A stretch of 64,000 nt of DNA from Gnetum montanum (Eukaryota; Streptophyta; Gnetopsida; Gnetales; Gnetaceae). Of this stretch, positions 12,067-21,290 are shown one piece after another. The position numbers and the translations under genes are program-made. Below the pieces are notes generated by a model. That model was not told the origin of the DNA. It worked only from the letters and a program-made list of their open reading frames with translations, and made no database searches. How positions within the stretch are numbered: position 1 is the first letter of the stretch; every line of letters begins with the position of its first letter. Location: NCBI GenBank assembly GCA_015680685.1, contig MNCI01029297.1:125376-189375 (forward strand), given 5' to 3'.

Positions 12067-13113
12067 CTCGAACAGGCATTTTGAACCATATTCGCTTCAC
12101 CCTTGGCTCTTCCACATTTGAGGCCACCTCTGTTGAGCATTCACACTTCGGGATCTTCGACTTGGCCTTCCCGATGATCTCCTTGATGACACGTTCAGCT
12201 CTGTTTGCAGTATAGGGCACATTGTCTGGTTCCAACCCCACACTTTCACATGTATGGATTGAAGTACCAGATGACCCTCCTGTCGTGATGGACATAGATT
12301 CATCAATCCCCTCAGGCACATCTTAGGACTCAGCTGTCTCAAACAAATGATTAATCCACGGGCGAGATAATTGAGTACGATCCCATAGAACATATTTATT
12401 ATCTGCATGAACCACTAGAAACTTGGCCAAATGGCATAGATAGCCAGTGAAGAATGCAAATGTAAAATGGGATTGCGCCTCAACGTTTGAACGCAATCGC
12501 ACTATCTCCTTATGAAGGCCTAACAACAAAAATTGAGCCCAATTATAACGCATCCCAGTCTCTAAAATGGTTTGCATGATGTGCACAGCTGCCACCCTAA
12601 GACTCCTCACCTGGGATAGGGATTTAGGAAACACCCGTGCCTAAAACAGGGGATACAATTCATTAACTTCCTTCACCTTTGACGTCCCCTGCATAGGGAA
12701 TCCCTTGGAGCGCTTGACAATGCCCAACCAATCTTCTAGCTCATGCACCATATGAAGCTCTTTGTGTGCCCTGTCCAAAACCACATTTATGCCATTTTCT
12801 GGTACACCAAATAGGTCTAAAAAGAACTCGGCTGACAGATGGAAAACTTTTTTGACACCCTTAATACGGGTGTTGTAGTAGGAGACAGACTTGTCGAATG
12901 AATCAACAATCTCAATCATTTAAGCCATAGACACATCATGGCTCGGGGTTCTGAATAACTCCATGAGGCTAGCATCATCCAAATAATGGATAATAGATGG
13001 TGGGGCATTGGTGCGCAACCATTTCTATGCCTTGCTAATCTCCCCAAACTTCATCGACAGGGCACTCTCAATTCGTTTTGTCGTAACAGGGTCTCTGCCG
13101 AGAGGAACATCAA
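12067..13113 (-). other. Large middle exon of the antisense gene (E), plant transposon-like domain
   Basis: This is the longest exon, opening after ATGTTTACAG at 13114 and closing at GAG|GTAAGT. Readable segments are YLDDASLMELFRTPSHDVSM, VSYYNTRIKGVKKVFHLSAE, FFLDLFGVPENGI, and then MRYNWAQFLLLGLHKEIVRL followed by a hydrophobic FFTGYLCHLAKFLVV. The pattern of a Tyr/Phe-rich segment, a beta-like segment, a LFGVP.NG motif, then NWAQFL and a hydrophobic stretch resembles the putative plant transposon protein domains found in many plant genomes (recognised by eye). Three in-frame stops break it. Confidence 0.6.
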
Positions 13114-13551
13114 CTGTAAACATAATTTGAAACCATCACATCATTATGACCACCAACAGTCGAACAAGCACACTCAGGCATCTAGGAAATATCATCATGG
13201 AACTTCAGTTGTGGACTTCGATGTACTAGAACCCAAGTCAACATCACGAGGGAAAACTGGTCCATTACATGACCAATCTCCATGCAACCACCCACAAGCC
13301 GTGCATTGTGCAAATGCCCTAGAAAATTGTTTATGGAAGTGAACAATGTCACCCTTCGTCTAAGCTAATATAGCTCAGCGAAGGGTAGGACCTACCATAA
13401 AGGTCTCTAAAGCAGTATGAGCCAGGGCAAGCCCATCATCATTGATGCATGTCCCATCTTGGTTAACTTGGGGCCTGCAAAAGAACAGTCGTCAGAACAA
13501 GAACAAACACTAAACGAAAAAAAATAGAAATGAAAAACTAAACTATCTTAC

Positions 13552-14001
13552 CTCTCTACCTGGTATACTGTGCTAGGAGGGTTTTGAAATAACGTGTGCG
13601 CACGCGTAGCCAGAAACAAGGTGTTATTGAGATAGTCAGGCCCTCATGGCAATAGTTCCCACACGTGTGCTAATGAGCAAGTAGATCTGGGCCCGCCAGA
13701 GGGACCATCCTCGATCACAAGCAGTCCCTCATCAATATCCACCATGAAAACTGTGACGCCATCCGAAGATCCTGAAAACATAGCTTCAAGCATGCTCTAC
13801 GCCACTTGTTCACTCAGGTGTGACCAGACCACCACCTTAAATCTATCTAGGAGGAAGGCAAGGAATTCACAGGCCCCTTCCCTAAACCTTACCCCATTGT
13901 TGTCAATAGTCAGATCAGGAGTAGGTTCATCAGTCTCAAGGGGCCCAAACCATGCTAGTACTCCAACCAGCTCGACTACCAAGAGGAAAGGCTTAGGATC
14001 C
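13552..14001 (-). other. NIF/FCP1-like exon of the antisense gene (E)
   Basis: The exon starts after TTGTAG at 14002 and ends GAGAG|GTAAGA. It reads PKPFLLVVELVGVLAW, then GVRFREGACEFLAFLLDRFK, VVVWSHLSEQVA, later SLAHVWELLP, NNTLFLA and LFQNPPSTVYQ. This follows the NIF/FCP1 (HAD superfamily) layout: a hydrophobic strand with LDLDGTL-type motif, RPG..EFL.....F.V.IW(S/T), a linker, then a LIDD-like strand and NPP(N/H)T. The catalytic DxDx(T/V) reads ELVGV here, so phosphatase activity is unlikely. A and D show the same domain with the first Asp also replaced by Glu. Confidence 0.6.
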
Positions 14002-14112
14002 CTACAAGTAACTAGAATGCTGCGATAAACCAGCTATACATGAAAATGAGATGGAAAAAATGAAATTCCATGTTGTAGGCCAATACTTCGAAAAATTAAA
14101 AATTGTTTACAC

Positions 14113-14580
14113 TTGACGTATACGCTGCCATGAAAAGAAAAAACCATTTACGCTCAGCGTATACGCTGTGAAAACACTCGGCGTATACGCTGCCATGAAA
14201 AGAAAAAACCATTTACGCTCAGCGTATACGCTGTGAAAACACTCGGCGTATACGCTGCCATGAAAAGAAAAAACCATTTATGCTTAGCATATATGCTATG
14301 AAAACACTCGGTGTATACGCTACCATGAAAAGAAAAACCATTTACACTCAGCGTATACACTGTGAAAACAATCTATGCTATACGTTGCAAAAACAATCTA
14401 TGCTATATGCTGTCAAAATCGTCTACACTGTACGCTGTAGAGACCCTCTACGCTGTGGACCTACGCTCAACGTACAGGCCCTTTACGCTACCAAAACTGT
14501 TTATGCTACCATAACTGTCTACGCTACCAAAACTGCTTACGCTACCAAAACTATCTACGTTGCCGAGACTATCTACGCCA
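14113..14580. repeat. GCGTATACGC palindrome array in intron 1 of the antisense gene (E)
   Basis: About four tandem units of 65 bases (14116-14370) carry palindromes such as AGCGTATACGCT (14156-14167). More loosely spaced ACGCT motifs follow to 14580. On the gene model this lies inside intron 1 (14002-14631). The same palindrome family fills the U3 of this element's LTR (17790-18370). Confidence 0.8.
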
Positions 14581-14631
14581 GATAACAAGTACAGATGAAA
14601 AATAGTTAACAGAGGCAGGATTAGAGCCTAC

Positions 14632-14777
14632 CTGTGTGCTGATCTAGGCCACGATGGAGCCCTTGGCCTAGGCAAACACTGTAACATGGCCTCACTTTCC
14701 TTTGCGAAAGTCAAATTAGGCGCCTTCCTCCCCTAGCCTTCTACTTCCTTGCCCTTGTTCATTTTGGCGTCCTGCAT
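14632..14777 (-). other. First exon of the antisense gene (E)
   Basis: The ATG at 14777 opens MQDAKMNKGKEVEG, then a stop near 14735, then KAPNLTFAKESEAMLQCLP, up to the donor CACAG|GTAGGC. Elements A (24950-24832) and D (56363-56252) have a small first exon at the same place with a different, Lys-rich sequence (LAKVEEAKKTLGH). Confidence 0.5.
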
Positions 14778-15020
14778 GCTGAAACTGACAACTTTACGCT
14801 AAGGGTTCGAACCTGCATGCCGAACTAAATCCTGTACGCCAAAGTTTGAGCCTCTACCCTCACGCTTACGCTGAGTTTGAGCTTCTATGCTCACGCATAC
14901 ACTAGGGTTTGGGCTTCTACACTTATGCTGGGTTTTGAGCTTCTACACTTACGCTGAGGTTTACGCTCACACTCCAGTTTGCTTCAAGTTCATGGTGCCT
15001 CTGACAACTGACAGCCTTAC

Positions 15021-15032
15021 GCTATATATAGC
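15021..15032 (-). promoter_or_regulatory. TATA box of the antisense gene (E)
   Basis: GCTATATATAGC, about 245 bases upstream of the first ATG. The 5' leader between them (14780-15000) repeats TACGCTGAG-like motifs. A and D have CCATAAATAGG at the corresponding place, 150 bases before their ATG. Confidence 0.6.
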
Positions 15033-15209
15033 ACTGCACCGACCCCGTTGCTGCCGCTGCTACCTTTGATTTCTATTAATATTTTATTAATTTTTTTTAA
15101 AAAATTGTTCAAAATACAAAATACAAAAAAATATATATATAATAAAATGAACACTACCACATGTTAATTCCCTCATAAACCAACTTTGGATGCCCACACT
15201 GAACATTTT

Positions 15210-15425
15210 GGCGCAAACTCTCCGATGCAAATTATATGGTGACTAGGCATGGTCAAATTATATGATGGCTCGGTATGGCCTTAAACTACCATGACGGCCG
15301 GGTATGGCCTTAAACTGCCATGATGGCCTGGTAAGGCCTTAAACTACCATATTCGACTCACATTCAGCCCGGTAAGGCCTTAAACCACCATGCATCCTAG
15401 TGCGACGATAAACCACCATCGTACA
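15210..15425 (+). repeat. Hairpin units between antisense promoter and pol (E)
   Basis: About five units such as GGCCTGGTAAGGCC (15325-15338), followed by TTAAACTACCAT. The arms vary (GGCC/GGCC, GGCT/GGCC and others). Confidence 0.7.
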
Positions 15426-15500
15426 TGTGCACATGATTTACGTTGCCAAGGAACATGGAACAACACCTATTAGCTCATTCTACCCTCTATTTATTGGCAG

Positions 15501-15805
15501 GAACAAGCCCGATGGATTTTCGGCATTTTTCCACACCATTGATCATCGATGGACCATATGGAATGATCAAAAGAGAAATCGACATAAATTCCATTAGCTT
15601 AGGTACATCAACCGACGATACAATCATAGCCTCAACACAACAAACGCTAGATAGCTACAAAGGTATGACAAAATCTCTCGACATAGAAGCCGATAGTATA
15701 ACTGAAGACCCGTTGACTGAAACCCCCATCGCTATGCTTGACGATGAAATTAAAATATTAAAATTAAGTACACTATTGCAACCTCAACTCGTCCTGGCAT
15801 CGTGA
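15501..15805 (+). pseudogene. Start of pol (pre-RT) of element E, cut before RT
   Basis: The frame from 15501 (after TTATTGGCAG) ends with SLDIEADSITEDPLTETPIA and EIKILKLSTLLQ. These match ALDLEAQDVTEDPLIKMPV and VKMLKLSFLLD of element A and the same segment of D just before RT. After LLQ the frame enters the 37-bp array and stops. About 3.2 kb encoding RT, both RNase H domains and integrase is absent. The AG at 15500 aligns with AG at the start of pol in A, B and D and may be a 3' splice site. Confidence 0.65.
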
Positions 15806-16312
15806 CGATAAATTGATACCACAGCTCATCCTGGCATCATGATGGTAAACTGATACCATAGATCGTCCTGGCATTATGATGGTAAATTGATACCACAGCT
15901 CGTCCTGGCATCATGATGGTAAACTGATACCACAGCTCATCCTGGCATCATGATGGTAAACTGATACCACAGCTCATCCTGGAATCACGATGGTAAACTG
16001 ATACCACAGCTCGTCCTGGCATCATGATGGTAAACTGATACCACAGATCGTCCTGGCATCATGATGGTAAACTGATACCACAGCTCGTCCTAGCATCATG
16101 ACAGTAAACTGATACCATAGCTCATCCTGGTATCATGATGATAAACTGATACCACAGCTCATCCTAGCATCATGATGGTAAACTGATACCACAGCTCGTC
16201 CTGGCATCATGATGGTAAACTGATACCACAGCTCATCCTGGAATCACGATGGTAAACTGATACCACAGCTCGTCCTGGCATCATGATGGTAAAATGATGC
16301 CACAACTCGTCC
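15788..16312 (+). repeat. 37-bp tandem array replacing RT to integrase (E)
   Basis: About 14 units of CTCGTCCTGGCATCATGATG followed by GTAAACTGATACCACAG, most with one to four changes. Each unit contains the 10-base palindrome CATCATGATG followed by GTAAACTGA. This matches the layout of the other hairpin units and suggests that the array grew from one of them. Confidence 0.9.
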
Positions 16313-16545
16313 GCAATGAAAATAAACTAGCACCCGTCCGTTACAACGTTAATATGCCACAATTTCGTTCGCTAGAGTCCGCTAAGACTATAAATTGGTT
16401 TGTGTCTTCACAGTCCTCGAAGACTATAAACTAGCAATGTACCATCTGCTACAATGTTAAACTGGCAATGTCCAATGGGTTATGACATAAAACTAACCCA
16501 CAACAGTCTGCTACGACTATAAACTAGCAACTTCATCTCTACCTT
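16313..16545 (+). repeat. Diverged hairpin units after the 37-bp array (E)
   Basis: Single units with different arms: AGTC...GACT (16376-16389) before ATAAATTGG, AGTC...GACT before ATAAACTAGC, CAT...ATG before TTAAACTGGC, CGT...ACG before TTAATATGCC. They match the post-integrase arrays of A, B, C and D. Confidence 0.75.
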
Positions 16546-17519
16546 CCTGATTTGTAGCTGCATTCAAACTTCATCAGAGCCACTGCCTCGCTCGGCATTA
16601 GTTGATCTTAACAACATTGCTACCATTCATATTCAGTGCCTGAAATCTCATCTGGTGCCTTTGTTTCATCAGTTGTTGTTCAAATCTAAGCTTACTCACT
16701 CACTTGTGGTTTTCTTATCTTCTTGGAGTTGTGTTTGTAGGATGACACTTAGAGGTGTTCATACAAGAATGCACTTCATCACAGCAACAAGGTACCACAT
16801 TGTTCCTAACACACATAACAAGGTTAATCAAGCCACTCACTAGTACATTCCCATTTCCCATTACATTTCCCATCTATTCTTCAACATACTCTACTTAGTT
16901 CCATCCTAAAAACACCCAGTACAGCCTAAAACATTGAACACACTATGGCATACTGCAATACCCATAAGCAGTTGCAACCCACAACATAGCATTTGAGCAT
17001 GCACATAAAACAAGGCTAAACATAAAAAAATGGCCCTTCCAATACAAGCCCTAGGCTGGAAGGCAGCTATCTTGAAAGTGAATTCACATGTCTTGAACGA
17101 TCAAGTAGCATCTCGTTGCGTGGCTTTGGCTCCCTACCAACAGGTTCCCTTTTAAACATTAAACAAAGATCATGTTCCTCCAAAGAACGCAACACATCAT
17201 CATGTGGCTTTGGTTGCGTCAACAAGTCCTCTTAAACACTTAACAGGGGCCTTGTTCTTCCAAAGGACGCACCTCTCATGCCTTGATGCCAAGTTTGCCA
17301 AACAATGGCTATCGACAAGGATCAGCATGCACACCAGAACATCCCCTTTGTCGTGCATAATCCATGACTCCATTCCCAATCCCTACAATTTCCATTTCCC
17401 CATCCAGCTACAAACTTCATTTTTTTCAATCCTATGTATTATTGAACATGGTACGATGACATCTAGCCAGGTGGCAAAGGACAATGTCTCTATCAAGTTT
17501 CTTGTGGTGTTTTGCACTT
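16546..17519 (+). other. 3' untranslated region of element E
   Basis: About 1 kb between the hairpin units and the polypurine tract. The open frames at 16655-16843 and 17204-17542 carry no recognisable motif. I see nothing else. Confidence 0.4.
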
Positions 17520-17569
17520 CTTTGTTGACACTTCTCGGGTAGATTCCTCCAAGTGTCAACAAAGAGGGG
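17520..17569 (+). promoter_or_regulatory. Hairpin and polypurine tract of element E
   Basis: CTTTGTTGACACTT (17520-17533) and AAGTGTCAACAAAG (17551-17564) are perfect 14-base complements around a 17-base loop. The right arm runs into AAAGAGGGG, the polypurine tract, and the LTR starts at TG 17574. Confidence 0.8.
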
Positions 17570-17573
17570 CCAA

Positions 17574-19088
17574 TGAAACACCATAAAATTCTAAGCTTAG
17601 TACTTTTCCAACAAGAATCAAGCTAAGTCATGATGTTCCCTGGCATGACTAAAGCTTGAGGGCCCCACAGACAGCTTCAAGCAGAGTCGGACTCAACGAG
17701 GAGCAGTTCCCTGGGACCCGCCGATGACCGCAACAACATCTGCTATCAAACATGGCAACTTTGGAGCTCAACATACTTAGTCTTCACTAAGTATGCATTC
17801 TCAGTGTATACGCCCAGCGTATACACCCAAGTATGCATTTCCAACGTACATGCCCAACGTACACTAAGTATGCATTCTCAGCGTATACGCCCAAGTATGC
17901 ATTCCCAGCGTATACGCCCAATGTATATGCCCAGCGTACATGCCTCACATGTACGCTCAACATGCATGACTGGCGTATACACTTGGTATGCAACCCCCAA
18001 AGATGGCATGGAAACGACACTGCAGAGTAAGACTTTGTACAAAGAATCAACTCACATGAACAGAGCAATCATTAGATGTTGACATCATGCATTCTGGAGT
18101 TCATACGCTGAGCATGCACACCTTGCTCGCTCAGCGTATACACCCAGTGCATACGCCCGGCGTATACGCCCGACATGTACAAACTGTACAACCAATGTCA
18201 GATCAAGATCAACCAAGCTAAAAATTTACAGAAAGCATCTTCATGACATCCGAATTCAAATCTGAAGGCCGAGGACTTCTTTTTCTTTGATCCAGTCTGT
18301 ACGCCGAGGTCATACATACAGTGTATATGCTAGCGTGCAACGGTATACACTGGCATACAGCAATATACGCTGCATGCAGCATGCTGTATACTTGTAAAAT
18401 TTCATTGTTTTGCACTTGGTCAACGCACCACATGTCACCCGACCCGGGAACCCAGCACTCCACAGCCAATCATCCCCTCTCAAAACCTGAGTCCCATGTC
18501 TACACTTGTATAAAAAACCCAATTTTTCACTAGACAAAGGTTGGCAATTTTTGAGCAAAAACCAAAGAAAAACAAAGAACCAGAGACGCTGAGAAATGGG
18601 AGCAAAAAATCCTGTACGTTGGATCTCGACCCTGCACGCTGAGCATACAACCTTTACGTTGTGCCTACAGTTGAACCCAGCACACAGTCATCCCTGCATC
18701 CACCAGGGCTATTCGTCCACCTTCTGTCAGAGTCACAACTGCATTAGACCAGTGCATTGTAACTCTCATTTTGCAATAATATTACTACACTTATTTGCTA
18801 AAATCTGCTACAGTTTTTTCATTCATTGTTGCATGTTTACTGTTTACGCTCTTGTACGTTTACACTCCGTTTTACATTTGTTACACGATTTACATATAAC
18901 CCAACGTACAGTATATTGGTGTACGTTTGGGAAAATCCTTGCCTAATCTGCGTGTGGACCACTCAAGGTACTCTGCCTTCATTAATTCCAGCTTGCCCTC
19001 AAGCGAAGGTAGGATCTTCTGTGCATGTCCTGAGATCTCTAGGTTTCTGTTTCATTCCAGCCGGAGACCGAAGATTTTGGACAGTACA
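17574..19088 (+). mobile_element. 3' LTR of element E
   Basis: Starts TGAAACACCATAAAATTC right after the polypurine tract and ends GGACAGTACA; 1515 bases. U3 (17790-18370) is full of GCGTATACGC-type palindromes, such as GGCGTATACGCC at 18159-18170. TATAAAAAA at 18509-18517 is the likely TATA box. The last 500 bases recur inverted at 8951-9449. Only the first few bases are shared with LTRs A to D, so this is another subfamily. Confidence 0.8.
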
Positions 19089-21290
19089 GGCACCATTTTT
19101 CTTCCTTACTTGAAAGGTAGAAATGACCCTCCCTACACCAATTTTTCATAGCATATTTCATAGGCACCATTCCTCGGTTTGTGCAATTGCATGCCCAGGA
19201 AACGTGACACCACAACCGGTAACAAACGTAGCCTTACTCTCAACCATGGATGTGCAAGTGTCGAGGGAATCACATAAGCACATAGCTTACTACCTACACC
19301 ATCCAGCATTCTCACAAATGTCCAACATCAAGGTAAGCCTACAGGTTCCAACATCCCTAGTAGGATAACCAAACCGGAGAGCACTTCCCCAAAAATGCTT
19401 CACCGTGAGAACAAAGTTCCATGCAGGAAGCAACACATGCCACACCATCCAAGGCCACCTCAGGGCACCCACTAAAGAATGAGGCACATGAACATGAATG
19501 AGGGATAAGAGAACCTAAGTCCTCTTCATTCTATAGCACATGCACGTGAACTTGAATCTACCACCCATGCACTACTAAGTGGTTGAATTTTTTATCAGGA
19601 AAAGGAAACATGCACCCAACGCTACCCCGTGGGGGCATCAGGATGCTATGCTACCTCAACCACACCAAATCAATGCAACTGTTTCCATGTGCTCAACTGC
19701 TATCGCATCCTGCAAAATAGGAGATGCATTCGAGCAACTCAAAACATGGAACTATCATCACATTACGAACGAAAAATGAATATTGGCCATAGGCACTACT
19801 TTGAAATCACATTCTCCTCAAGGGCAAGGATGTTTCAATCCTCTCTCTATTCAAGCATCAAGGTGAGGGACACGTCCCAGCAATGCAACCACTTTAAACC
19901 AATGCTCAAAACATGATTTTAATCTCATATCAATGCAACAAAATGGAACATGTGCCATACCTAGGAACATGCAACTATCATCATATTATGAATGCCAAAC
20001 AAAAATCAGCTATAGGCACCAGTTCAAAATCACATTCTCCTCAAGGGCGAGGATGTTTCCATCCTCTATTCAAGCATCAGGGTGAGGGATGCATCCTAGT
20101 AATGCAACCACTCTAAACCAATGCTTAGAACATGGTTTAAATCTTATCTCAATACAACAAGAGGGAACATGTGCCATCCTGAGGAACATGTGACTATCAT
20201 CATATTATGAATGCCAAACAAAGACCAACCATAGGAAGCACTTCAAAATTGCATTCTCCATAAGGGTGAGGATGTTTCCATCCTCTCTCTCTCCAACCAT
20301 CATGGTGGGGGATGCATCCAAGAAATGCAACCACTATAAACCAATAAGAATTGATGATAAGGTAGAGAAAGCATACACCTGATGATACCCTATGTGGGCA
20401 TCAAGATGCTCTACTACCTCAACCGCACCAAATCAATGCAACTAATTAAATAAAATCAACCAATATCAATTTTGGAGAGGATTTTTCAATCCCATAGAGA
20501 CAACACTACTAGCTCCAATCTCACTGAAAAATCACACACAAGGATAAAAGATAGGCCTCATAGGATGTAGGATTGCATATACCCAAATTCATCATTAAGT
20601 GACCGCACAACCAAAAACAACTTCATGAAACCCAGAGACAGGGTGTGGCACAGTCAAAATAATAGATGTTTGAGACATAATCCTGAAACGTCCATCCAAT
20701 TGCTCTTAACACTTGGAGAACCTACTGCGAAGCTTGAGCAAGTGCTCAAACTCGACAAGTTACTCCAAGGAAAGGCACAATGTAAGTATTTGAATCCATG
20801 AAAGCTTATTTTTGAGATGGTATGACCACTAAATTATCACCCAAATATTAGAACCCATGATCTGCAATGAACAACGAGACATCCACAAGTGCATGGAGAA
20901 TAAGAGAGAGTACATCCTCTTTGTTTCTTAGCACATCCAGGTGAACTCACAACTACCACCCATGCACTACTAAGTGATTGAATCAATGATAAGGCAGAGA
21001 GAGCATGCACCAAACACTACCCCGCCCCCCCCCCCCCCCNCACTTAGGGGCATCCAGATGCTCTACTACCTCAACCACACCAAATCAATGCAACTATTCA
21101 CATGAAATCATAAGAAATTGATTTCAAATCTGATCTTTCAATCCTATAGAGCCATCGATAGTGGCTCAAATATCACAACCAAAAATAAAGAAATAGACCT
21201 CATAGGATGTAGCCTTCTAGATAACTGAATTTGGCATTAAGTGACTGCACAACCAAAAACTCCTTCGTGAAATTGAGAGACAAAGTGTGG
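19089..21290. repeat. Tandem repeat region, about 220-bp and 640-bp units
   Basis: Three diverged units of about 220 bases lie at 19744-20345 (each with an ACTATCATCA..TTATGAATGCC-like start and a GAGGATGTTTC segment). Two larger copies about 640 bases apart share the segments 20390-20790 and 21030-21430, and 19490-19720 resembles 20900-21110. The 640-base unit includes the 3' part of the antisense gene of element A. A C-run with one unresolved base (N at 21040) lies in the second unit. No supported gene. Confidence 0.7.

Larger units (their letters stand above)
10290..15032 (-). pseudogene. Antisense spliced gene of element E (NIF-like, transposon-domain and coiled-coil protein)
   Basis: A multi-exon gene antisense to gag-pol, read from a TATA box at 15021-15032 to AATAAA at 10290-10295. 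Proposed exons: 14777-14632, 14001-13552, one from 13474 (end uncertain), 13113-12067, 12004-11725, 11641-11450, 11355-10571 and 10475-10374. All these introns show GT...AG ends (for example GAG|GTAAGT at 12067 and TATAG|GG at 10475). The frame continues across them with only a few stops (near 14735, 12930, 12641, 12323, 11280, 11010). Elements A and D have the same exon order and several splice positions at homologous sites. Domains in order: NIF/FCP1-like, a plant-transposon-like middle domain, acidic stretches, coiled coil. The function is unknown; it is not a standard gag or pol product. Confidence 0.7.
9450..19088 (+). mobile_element. Element E: Tat-lineage Ty3/gypsy derivative lacking RT to integrase
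   Basis: Order on the plus strand: end of a gag-pro linker frame (to 9943), hairpin units, an antisense spliced gene (10290-15032, minus), hairpin units, the start of pol (15501-15805), a 37-bp repeat array in place of RT to integrase, a 3' untranslated region, a hairpin plus polypurine tract (17520-17569) and a 3' LTR (17574-19088). The 5' LTR and gag are missing. The module order matches elements A and D, but the LTR belongs to a different subfamily. Losing all enzymatic pol while keeping the whole antisense gene makes it a non-autonomous form. Confidence 0.7.

Noticed and set aside
14154-14585. Open frames at 14154-14360 minus and 14280-14585 plus
   Set aside because: They are repetitive peptides translated from the intron 1 palindrome array; not genes.
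15788-16312. A CRISPR array
   Set aside because: The repeats are directly adjacent with no unique spacers, there are no cas genes, and the context is a plant retroelement.
17787-18082. Open frames on both strands in U3 of LTR E (17804-18082 plus, 17787-18068 minus)
   Set aside because: They are simple translations of the GCGTATACGC palindrome repeats.
18210-18560. Minus-strand frames in LTR E as a gene
   Set aside because: They lie across U3 and the TATA box of the LTR and have no recognisable motif.
8951-19088. A 10-kb DNA transposon with 500-bp terminal inverted repeats
   Set aside because: The right arm is the end of a TG...CA LTR preceded by a polypurine tract, and the interior has the Tat module order, so the left arm is an inverted LTR fragment.
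21021-21040. C homopolymer with N as a biological feature
   Set aside because: A long C-run ending in an unresolved base most likely reflects a sequencing or assembly limit.
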